This document shows, one piece after another, positions 57,720 to 64,000 of a stretch of 64,000 bases of DNA. The DNA is from Lutacidiplasma sp049802875. Lineage in GTDB: Archaea > Thermoplasmatota > Thermoplasmata > Lutacidiplasmatales > UBA184. Under the pieces are notes generated by a model. That model had not been told where the DNA came from. It saw only the letters and a program-made list of their open reading frames with translations, and ran no database searches. The stretch is taken from assembly GCA_049802875.1 (NCBI GenBank), contig JBARNH010000018.1, positions 1 through 64,000 on the forward strand. The letters are read 5' to 3'. The translations under genes were made by a program, and so were the position numbers. Every line of letters begins with the position of its first letter. Within the stretch, counting starts at the first letter, position 1.

Positions 57720-58865
57720 TCAGATCACGCCCATCTCGGTGAGCTTTTCCGGCAGGTAGTGCTCCGTGACGTAGTTGAGACCGTACTTCGCGAGGGACTG
57801 CTGCTCCGCCTTCTTGCCGTTCTTCAACATCAGTTCGATCTCGGCCCGCCACTCCGCGGTGCCGAACCGGGGGTCCGTCAGCTCCGCCTGGAGCGCGCGA
57901 ACATCCTGTTCCGAGAGCTTGTCGGACGGGAGCTCGTAGTTCTCGATGTCCGACGCCGTGACCCCCAGGAACTCGGCCGACGGGGTGGCCAGGTAGCTCG
58001 ATAGGTGGGCGGTCTTGATGGCGCCGTACGCGACGCTCGCGTAGATCCGGAACGACCAGGGGTCCCCGTCCGTGAATACGACGACCGGCAGCTTCAGCTC
58101 CTCGGTGATCCGCTTCAGGAACCGGCGGGTGGAGCGCGCCGGCTGGCCCTTCAGGTGGAGCAGGATCGCGTCCTGGTCCTCATCGAAATTGTTCTCGGCG
58201 AGCCGGTCGACCATCCCGCCGCACTCGATCGCGATCACGAACTTCGCGTTCGTGCTGACGAACTCGATCTTTTCCTTCTCGACGTTGAACGGCAGCGAGT
58301 AACCGCCGTCGCCGACATCGTCCTTGCAGTTGATCTTCTTGACGACGCCTTTGCGATTCTTCTCCTTGATCGTGAGGTCTCCGATGACCGAGGCCCCGTT
58401 CTCTTCGGGGTGGAGTCGGAAGTCCTCGCGCAGGCGCTCGCACATCACTTCGAGGTCCTCGATCAGGAGGTTCGATTCGTCCTCGCTGTGGAACTTGGCG
58501 TCCTCCCACGCTTCGCTGATGTAGTAGAGCTCCCGCAGGGTCGAGGTCTTCTTGTCGCGGGCCATTTCATTGATGAAGTCGACGATGTAGAACGTCCGAA
58601 GCAGCATCAGCGCGCCGTCGAGCTTCCGGGCGCTCCGGGTGCCCATCGACTTGCCGAGTCGCCAGACCCCGTCCCGCGTCTGAAAGGAGAGGTTCTGCTT
58701 CGTCCGCAGAGGCAGCCGCATCCGCGGGATCTCCCCTTCGTCCAGCTGGTGGTAGATCTGTTCGGCCAGGGCGAGGGTCGGCCGGAGGGCGTCCGCTCGG
58801 ACCTTCGGAAGGTCCGCGTCGTCCTCACTCTTCGTCGCTGGCGTGCGCGCTCGCTTCGGCGGCAT
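57720..58865 (-). CDS. top6A: DNA topoisomerase VI, subunit A
   Basis: 381 residues, Spo11/Top6A type. The 5Y-CAP domain has the catalytic tyrosine in TLRELYYISEAW (Y114/Y115). The Toprim domain has IECGGMVDRL and VVFTDGDPWSFRIYAS. With subunit B it makes ATP-dependent double-strand breaks for relaxation and decatenation. ATG 58865 overlaps the top6B stop by 41 bases. The frame is open upstream only as antisense or shifted top6B. Confidence 0.95.
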   Translation of the reverse strand: MPPKRARTPATKSEDDADLPKVRADALRPTLALAEQIYHQLDEGEIPRMRLPLRTKQNLSFQTRDGVWRLGKSMGTRSARKLDGALMLLRTFYIVDFINEMARDKKTSTLRELYYISEAWEDAKFHSEDESNLLIEDLEVMCERLREDFRLHPEENGASVIGDLTIKEKNRKGVVKKINCKDDVGDGGYSLPFNVEKEKIEFVSTNAKFVIAIECGGMVDRLAENNFDEDQDAILLHLKGQPARSTRRFLKRITEELKLPVVVFTDGDPWSFRIYASVAYGAIKTAHLSSYLATPSAEFLGVTASDIENYELPSDKLSEQDVRALQAELTDPRFGTAEWRAEIELMLKNGKKAEQQSLAKYGLNYVTEHYLPEKLTEMGVI

Positions 58866-60843
58866 CGTAGTCCACCTCCCCCGCGTCGACACCGGCGGCG
58901 GACTCGGCCGCCGCGGCCTCGGCGGCTTCGACGATCGTGCGCGGAAGGCGCACGTCCCAATCCCCCGGCAGTGGGTCGGCGCCCAGAACGTGCGACTCGT
59001 CGATCCCCGCGACGTACCAGTCGAAATCGCTCGCCTCAATGTCCGCTTTCGCCGGGAACCGGACCTCGAGGCGGGTGCGTCCGTTCGGAACGAGCTTGGG
59101 GAGCGTCCACCACGCGCGGCCGAGCGCCGGCTCGGTGCCCTCCGGTGCGGGGTCGAACGTCGCCTGCCCGAACTCCTCGGGAGGGATCTCGACGAACAGT
59201 TCGAGGACCCGAGGGCGCGGAGTGTAGTTCGTGACCTCGACCGGAACTCGGACCCCATCGTCGCCGGGGAGGAGTTGAGTCTCCACATTGACCACGTCCA
59301 TGATCCGGGTGATGACGGGAGTAAGGTCGGGGATCGGCTTCCCGACGAGGTGGCTCGTCTTCTCGGCGAGCTTCGGGAGGATCCGGAGGATGATCGCGAA
59401 CTTGTCGCTCGCGAAATCGCGGCGGCCCTTTCGGGAGAGATGCGCCCGGAGGTGGCGCGCAGCAGCCTGCAGGGCGAGGGTGAGCTCCTTGTCGATCTCC
59501 GGGTCCTCCGCGATCGCCTCCTTCGCCTCGCTCGTGAACGGGACCTTGGTCGACGCGACGTGGACCAGGATCACACCGGGTCCGCTCGGGATGCCGGAAC
59601 CTCCCTTCTGCTCGAGGCCGTAGCGTCGCCAGTCCAAGTTGGCGATGGCCGTCGTGATCGCGCAGGCGCCCTGCTGGAAGAGCAACGGGACGCGGTTCGC
59701 GAACCGGAGGATCTGGACCGGCTGGTCGAGGGGGAGACCCCCGCCGTACACGAGACCGACTTCGACCATGAACGGAAACCCCGCCCGGACCTTCGGCGGG
59801 CGGCTCACCGGCGGAGCGTAGAACTCGGGTCGGAGCTCCCCGAGGACGTTGCGGAGTCCACGCTTGATGAGCATCGCGCCGATCGGGGAGAGCGAGTCGG
59901 CGGAGGGGGCGACGAGCGTCACCTCGTGCAGGGCCGCGAGCAGCCGTTCCTGCGCCTCCCCGATCACGGAGGTCGGGGACTGCCCCGCGCGGACCCCGCA
60001 TTTCGCGAACACCTCCGTTGCCGCGCGCGCGCTGACCCCGGCGAGGTCCTTCGAGAGGAACTCCCCTAGGGTCGACCGTTTGGTCGACTTGAGCAGATAG
60101 CCAAGTTCGCCCAGCTCGAGGCCATACGGGTGGGGCAGGCACTCCTTCGCGATCGGGGGCATCTCCTGCGTCGCCCGCTCGAACGTGACCCGGGTGCCGT
60201 CGGGCTCGACCAGTACGATCCGCGCGTGCGGGTTGACGATGGCCGTGCCGCGGAGGTACTCGTACGGGGATTGTCGGCCCCGAACGTACCGCGCCTTCAG
60301 GACGAGCTCGATCCGGGTGCCGTGCGGACGGTCCCAGAGGATGAGGTCCTCGGAGACGACCTTCGGCTGGTTCTTCTGCGTGTCGATGACGAGGTCGAGC
60401 ACGTGCGCCGCTTCCTCCTCCTCGACCTTGGAGAGGATGTGCGCCGGTCGAGCAGTCGTCAGGTTCGCGTACAGCACCGCGGCCGAGATGCCGATGCCTT
60501 GCTGTCCTCTCGCCTGACGATTCGAGTGGAATCGCGAGCCGTAGAGGAGCCGGGCGAACACGTTCGGTATTTCCTTGCGAAGGATGCCGGGGCCGTTGTC
60601 CGAGATCGCGACGCGGAGCCGGTCCTCGCCTTCCTTGGAGATCTCGACCGTGATCTCGGGCAGGAGGCCCGCCTCCTCGGCGGCATCGGCCGAATTGTCC
60701 ACCCCCTCTTTGACCGTCGTGAGCAAGGAGCGCTGCGGGTTGTCGAAACCGAGGATCTGGCGGTTCCGTTCGAAGAACTCCGCGACCGAGATCTCACGCT
60801 GCTTCGCGGCGAGCTGCTGAGCGATGGTCGGCGGAGGCGCCAC
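58825..60843 (-). CDS. top6B: DNA topoisomerase VI, subunit B
   Basis: 672 residues. GHKL ATPase motifs: VKEGVDNSADAAEEAG (N box), ISDNGPGI (G1), GQQGIGISAAVLYANL (G2). The transducer domain has the Lys region ending EQKGGSGIPSG. A C-terminal Ig-like domain (VPVEVTNYTPRPRVLELFV) is followed by an acidic Ala/Glu tail of about 30 residues. A TATA-like CTTATA at 60870-60875 is 27-32 bases upstream (leaderless). It forms an operon with top6A. Confidence 0.96.
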   Translation of the reverse strand: MAPPPTIAQQLAAKQREISVAEFFERNRQILGFDNPQRSLLTTVKEGVDNSADAAEEAGLLPEITVEISKEGEDRLRVAISDNGPGILRKEIPNVFARLLYGSRFHSNRQARGQQGIGISAAVLYANLTTARPAHILSKVEEEEAAHVLDLVIDTQKNQPKVVSEDLILWDRPHGTRIELVLKARYVRGRQSPYEYLRGTAIVNPHARIVLVEPDGTRVTFERATQEMPPIAKECLPHPYGLELGELGYLLKSTKRSTLGEFLSKDLAGVSARAATEVFAKCGVRAGQSPTSVIGEAQERLLAALHEVTLVAPSADSLSPIGAMLIKRGLRNVLGELRPEFYAPPVSRPPKVRAGFPFMVEVGLVYGGGLPLDQPVQILRFANRVPLLFQQGACAITTAIANLDWRRYGLEQKGGSGIPSGPGVILVHVASTKVPFTSEAKEAIAEDPEIDKELTLALQAAARHLRAHLSRKGRRDFASDKFAIILRILPKLAEKTSHLVGKPIPDLTPVITRIMDVVNVETQLLPGDDGVRVPVEVTNYTPRPRVLELFVEIPPEEFGQATFDPAPEGTEPALGRAWWTLPKLVPNGRTRLEVRFPAKADIEASDFDWYVAGIDESHVLGADPLPGDWDVRLPRTIVEAAEAAAAESAAGVDAGEVDYDAAEASAHASDEE

Positions 60844-60869
60844 CGACCGAAGAGGGGCCCGCCCTTCGC

Positions 60870-60875
60870 TATAAG
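60870..60875 (-). promoter_or_regulatory. TATA box of top6BA
   Basis: CTTATA on the minus strand, 27-32 bases before the ATG at 60843. Confidence 0.55.
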
Positions 60876-60901
60876 GAGCGCGTTGGAATTGAGAGATGCG
60901 A

Positions 60902-61723
60902 TCAGACCGCGCCCGGGTTCGCGGTCCCCGGACGCGTCGCCACGTCCCGCAGCACCGGACGGAACGGGCGCCATCGGGCAGCCTCGAGGGGGTCGATCTC
61001 GAGCTGGAGGAGCTGCTCTTCGGCGGCGAGACCCGCGGCCGGCGCCTCCGTCATCTCCAAGTTCTCCCCCCGCGCGTCCCACCCGCCCGAGCCACCGCCG
61101 AACACGATGCCGTCCTCTACGCCCACCCGGTTGACGAAAACCGCGGGGAACCCGTTCTCGATCGCGCGCGCGGGCAGAAGGCGTTCGAACAGTCGGCCGC
61201 TCGTCACGGGCGAGGCGGAGATCACGACAAGCAGTTCGGCCCCGGCGAGGGCGAGCGCGCGCGACACCTCCGGAAAGAACGCGTCGTAGCAGATCTCGAG
61301 TCCGACCGACCGAGCCGCGACCGGCACCGGTCGGCTCTCGTCGGTCGCGGTGAAGTGCGCTCCCTCCTCGAACGGCCCGAACGTCGGGAGGTACCGCTTC
61401 ACCTGGGTATGGATCTCCCCGTCCGGGCGCACCGCGATCGCCGCGTTGTGAACCTCCCCATGTCGTTCGGCCGACGCGAGCGGAGCGCCGACCACGATCG
61501 TCGCGCGCGACTCCCGGGCGATCGCACGGAGGGCGGCGGTCGGGGCGTCGCCTTCCCGGAGGGCCATTCGATGGATCCGGTCCCCCACGCGGTAGCCCGA
61601 AAGGAACAGCTCGGGAAAGATCGCGAGGTCGCTCGGCGCCGCGGCCACGGCGGCCCGGATCCGCTCGACGTTCGCCGAGACGTCGCCCGGGATCGGGGCG
61701 AGCTGGGCGAGCAGAAGTCTCAT
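60902..61723 (-). CDS. nitrilase-superfamily carbon-nitrogen hydrolase
   Basis: 273 residues from ATG 61723. The Glu-Lys-Cys triad is visible in AIFPELFLSGY, QVKRYLPTFGPF and GLEICYDAFFPE. It resembles amidases of the NAD-synthetase-glutaminase/omega-amidase branch. The NadE at 17.6 kb lacks a glutaminase domain, but there is no linkage. The start is coupled to the upstream membrane-protein stop (TGATG overlap). Confidence 0.88.
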   Translation of the reverse strand: MRLLLAQLAPIPGDVSANVERIRAAVAAAPSDLAIFPELFLSGYRVGDRIHRMALREGDAPTAALRAIARESRATIVVGAPLASAERHGEVHNAAIAVRPDGEIHTQVKRYLPTFGPFEEGAHFTATDESRPVPVAARSVGLEICYDAFFPEVSRALALAGAELLVVISASPVTSGRLFERLLPARAIENGFPAVFVNRVGVEDGIVFGGGSGGWDARGENLEMTEAPAAGLAAEEQLLQLEIDPLEAARWRPFRPVLRDVATRPGTANPGAV

Positions 61724-62187
61724 CAGTAGAAGTATCGGCGCACCGAGATAAGATAGACGAACAGCACGACGAAGATCAGGAAGAGGACCGTGATCGAGTC
61801 GGTGAAGAACAGATAGGCGGTCGTGGCGAAGATCAGGACCACCGTGGTCCAGAGGGCCCAGGTCTCCTGTCGCCACAGCGACGTCGCGATCCCGAGCAGC
61901 GCGGCTCCCAAGATCACCACGATCGCTGCGCCCAAGAGGTCCATCGAGGGGATCAGGTCGAGGGACGTCGGGACGAAGGTCCCCAGGTACGTCGAGAGGA
62001 GCAGCAGGAGGCCGGAGAGCACCAGGACGACCGCGAACAAGGCGATTAGGACCGAGAGCAGGGCGACCCCAAGCGGTCGGCGAGGCACGACGGGCGTGGG
62101 TTCCCAGCGGGGGGGCAGGCGGTCGAAGGTGACCGGCGTATCGCCCGAGGAAGCGGCGGCGCTCGACACGGAGGAGGTTCCGCTCAT
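61723..62187 (-). CDS. four-TM membrane protein of unknown function
   Basis: 154 residues. A disordered Ser/Pro N-terminus of about 38 residues is followed by four hydrophobic helices (GVALLSVLIALFAVVLVLSG through ITVLFLIFVVLFVYLI) and a short basic end. No family recognised. It is translationally coupled to the nitrilase gene. Confidence 0.6.
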   Translation of the reverse strand: MSGTSSVSSAAASSGDTPVTFDRLPPRWEPTPVVPRRPLGVALLSVLIALFAVVLVLSGLLLLLSTYLGTFVPTSLDLIPSMDLLGAAIVVILGAALLGIATSLWRQETWALWTTVVLIFATTAYLFFTDSITVLFLIFVVLFVYLISVRRYFY

Positions 62188-62253
62188 TGGATCGGGCCCG
62201 GGCCCACTTCGATTTCGGGGTGGGAACTTGTAGCTTTCGTTCGACCGGCGGAC

Positions 62254-63312
62254 CTAGAAGCGGCGCTCGGCCGCGCCTCGCGCGAGGAGTTCGAGCAGTC
62301 GACGATACGGCCCCGGGGGGATCGGCTCCAGGGCCCGGACGGCATGGTCCGCCCATTGGGCCGCCTGAGCCCCGACGACCGCCCCGGCGTCGGTCAGGTC
62401 GGTCAGCGCCCGCAGCCGCAGGAGGTGCTTCGTCTTCTTCCTCCGGAGCTGGAACAGTCCCTCGAACTCCGCCTGCCGCTTCGGGTCGAGGCGGTCATAT
62501 GCTTCGAGCGAGACGAGGGTCGGGTTGCCCTCCCGCAGGTCGGTGTAGAGCGGTTTCCCGAGCAGGTCCGGGTCGCCGTAGACATCGAGGAGGTCGTCCC
62601 GGATCTGGAAGGCGATCCCCAGCGCGCGCCCGTAGCTCGTGAGCGCGTCGGTGAGCGGCGGGGACACCTCCGAGATCTCCGCGACCGACGAGAGCGCCGC
62701 GGCGATGATCGCCGCCGTCTTCCGCTCGACGATACGGAAGTAGTGCTCTCGGCCGGTCGAGAGCTCGAACCGGGACGACTCCTGCAGGACCTCACCCTCG
62801 ACGAGGTCGGCGCACGCCTCCCCGCACTTCAGGATGATCGAGCGGGGGTACTCGGCGGCGAGCTCGAAGGCGCGGACGAACAGGTAGTCTCCCGAGACGA
62901 TCGCGAGCGGGATCCCGAACGCGCGCGGCATCGACGGGCGGCCCCGGCGCGTCTCGGCGTGGTCGATGACGTCATCGTGGACGAGAGTCGCCGTGTGGAT
63001 CAGCTGGAACGCCGCCGCGAGCGAGTGGATCGGCCGGGTCGACTCGGCCCCGAGCGCTCGGTGCGCCACGGCCATCAGGAGCGGACGCACGCGCTTCCCG
63101 CCAGTCGAGCACGCGTACCGGGCGGCCTCCGTCAACTGCGCGTACGTCGAACCGAGGACCTGATGGAGCCTCCAGTCGACGTCCGCGAGGTCCCGGACGA
63201 GGACCGGTACGAGGTCCGAGACCTGGGGCAGCGCCTCCGCCCCGAACGTCTCGGTGACGAGGGCTTCGAGCGACGGCTCGAGGCCCTCCGCGGCGGGAGT
63301 CGAGCTCGTCAC
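62254..63312 (-). CDS. geranylgeranyl diphosphate synthase (trans-polyprenyl synthase)
   Basis: 352 residues. First Asp-rich motif is LVHDDVIDHAETRRG. Second is FQIRDDLLDVYGDPDLLGK. GGKRVRPLL near residue 72 is the diphosphate-binding motif. It makes the C20 (or longer) chains of archaeal ether lipids from IPP. The start overlaps the geranylgeranyl reductase stop (ATGA), linking synthesis and saturation of the chains. Confidence 0.92.
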   Translation of the reverse strand: MTSSTPAAEGLEPSLEALVTETFGAEALPQVSDLVPVLVRDLADVDWRLHQVLGSTYAQLTEAARYACSTGGKRVRPLLMAVAHRALGAESTRPIHSLAAAFQLIHTATLVHDDVIDHAETRRGRPSMPRAFGIPLAIVSGDYLFVRAFELAAEYPRSIILKCGEACADLVEGEVLQESSRFELSTGREHYFRIVERKTAAIIAAALSSVAEISEVSPPLTDALTSYGRALGIAFQIRDDLLDVYGDPDLLGKPLYTDLREGNPTLVSLEAYDRLDPKRQAEFEGLFQLRRKKTKHLLRLRALTDLTDAGAVVGAQAAQWADHAVRALEPIPPGPYRRLLELLARGAAERRF

Positions 63313-64000
63313 GCTCGCCTTCCGAGCCGAGCGGGCCAGCGCAGCCGCATCATGTCGTCCAGACCGGACGCCCCGATATAGCGCATACCCAGTGCGAGGA
63401 GGGGGTCGACCCCGACGAACCGGTCACCGAACCGTTGGATCCGGGCGGCTCGCTCGAGAGGAGCGTAGAGGGCGGAACGCCACGCGGTGTCGTAGTCCGT
63501 CAGCGGGGTCCCGTCTCGCCGGTGACGCGCCGCGGCGTCGCCGGCCAACCAGCCGCTCAGCATCGCGGTAGGAATCCCCCCGCCGTTCGTCGCCATGACG
63601 AGGTTCGCCGCGTCGCCCGCGAACAGCGCGCGCCCCCGAACGAGGCTCGCCGGCGGCGGGCCGACCGGTACCCACCAGTGGGTAGGGTCCCGGGCCGGAC
63701 CTAGCCCCTGGGAGGTCAGGAAATCCTGGAGGAGGAGGTCGAGCGAGCGCCCGCGGGTTGTTCGGGTCACCCCAAGCCCGACGTTCGCGTCGGTCGCTCG
63801 GGGGAACCGCCATGCGTACCCGCCCGGGGCCGCGTGCCCGAAGTGGAGGTCGATCTCGTCGGTCAGCGGACCGTCGATCGTCGCAGTGATCATCCGGAAC
63901 ATCGTTCGGCGGGGGGCGAAGCCGACCGACCGACCGATCGTGGAGAGGGGTCCGTCGGCCGCGATGACGGCCCGGGCGCGCACCGTTTCCCCCCCGGCGA
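63309..64000 (-). CDS. geranylgeranyl reductase-family flavoprotein, partial (N-terminus outside window)
   Basis: The open frame enters from the window edge and runs to a stop at 63309, about 230 residues. VIAADGPLSTIGRSVGF and GRALFAGDAANLVMATNGGGIPTAMLSGWLAGDAAA are the second and third FAD motifs of digeranylgeranylglycerophospholipid reductase-type enzymes, with AWRFPRATDANVGLGV between. It hydrogenates the isoprenoid chains of archaeal lipids. The N-terminal GxGxxG FAD site is beyond the edge. Confidence 0.88.
   Translation of the reverse strand, partial: AGGETVRARAVIAADGPLSTIGRSVGFAPRRTMFRMITATIDGPLTDEIDLHFGHAAPGGYAWRFPRATDANVGLGVTRTTRGRSLDLLLQDFLTSQGLGPARDPTHWWVPVGPPPASLVRGRALFAGDAANLVMATNGGGIPTAMLSGWLAGDAAARHRRDGTPLTDYDTAWRSALYAPLERAARIQRFGDRFVGVDPLLALGMRYIGASGLDDMMRLRWPARLGRRA

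Noticed and set aside
61724..62356. N-terminal extension of the nitrilase-family frame
   Set aside because: It is an out-of-frame reading of the membrane-protein gene; the nitrilase begins MRLLLAQLAPIPGD at 61723.

Overview
This window is archaeal chromosomal DNA, very GC-rich and densely coding. The archaeal hallmarks are topoisomerase VI (both subunits), an AglB/STT3 oligosaccharyltransferase, TiaS, CTP-dependent riboflavin kinase, aEF1-beta, an Sm-like protein, ribosomal protein eL41, archaeal-type HMG-CoA synthase with its thiolase and OB-fold partners, GGPP synthase and geranylgeranyl reductase. DUF835, a stand-alone DnaK and many TATA-led, apparently leaderless genes point to a high-GC, uncultivated relative of Thermoplasmatota. 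That placement is an inference. I see no rRNA, insertion sequence, prophage or CRISPR array, and no gene-free gap longer than about 220 bases. The region reads as core chromosome, not an accessory island.

Layout. 1-3.3 kb: a partial zinc-ribbon protein, a DUF99 protein, tRNA-Arg, an unknown wHTH/zinc-ribbon protein and a GT4 glycosyltransferase. 3.4-7.6 kb: a five-gene minus-strand mevalonate-entry operon (HTH regulator, HMG-CoA synthase, thiolase-fold protein, OB-fold protein, DUF835). 7.7-20.6 kb: tRNA-Ala, PAC2 chaperone, a cysteine desulfurase/M20 amidohydrolase pair, HAD phosphatase, dnaK, citrate synthase, then a tight SmAP-ribK-RaSEA-nadE operon, a CDIN1/TPD nuclease-like protein and hisS. 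20.6-26 kb: an unknown zinc-ribbon protein, tiaS and a 2-oxoacid:ferredoxin oxidoreductase. 26-32 kb: a six-gene plus-strand operon combining an isopropylmalate/homocitrate-type 2-oxoacid elongation set with a second thiolase and OB-fold pair. 32-39.5 kb: a giant AglB fused to a long beta-sandwich array, plus a co-translated membrane-anchored surface protein. 39.5-52.8 kb: translation and small zinc proteins, redox enzymes, a dienoyl-CoA-reductase-like SDR, thioredoxin, esterase, surface and membrane proteins, methyltransferase, tRNA-His, HAD, coaBC and a ZIP transporter. 53-57.6 kb: sucCD, small proteins, eL41 and aquaporin. 57.7-64 kb: top6A/top6B, a nitrilase-family hydrolase, a membrane protein, GGPP synthase and a partial geranylgeranyl reductase.

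Together the genes describe an aerobic or microaerophilic-capable heterotroph with TCA-cycle enzymes (citrate synthase, succinyl-CoA synthetase, ferredoxin-dependent 2-oxoacid oxidation), isoprenoid lipid synthesis and a glycosylated cell surface. The lifestyle is inference.

The strongest unexpected signals are these. (1) All three tRNA genes (Arg-UCU, Ala-GGC, His-GUG) carry a 28-32 nt intron in the T-loop at the same position, with a shared bulge-helix-bulge-like architecture. (2) The thiolase next to HMG-CoA synthase has lost the nucleophilic Cys and both catalytic His, while the second thiolase 25 kb away keeps them. (3) tiaS has its essential N-terminal motif upstream of the first ATG/GTG/TTG and seems to start at ATC. 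(4) AglB is fused to over 1,200 residues of repeat domains.
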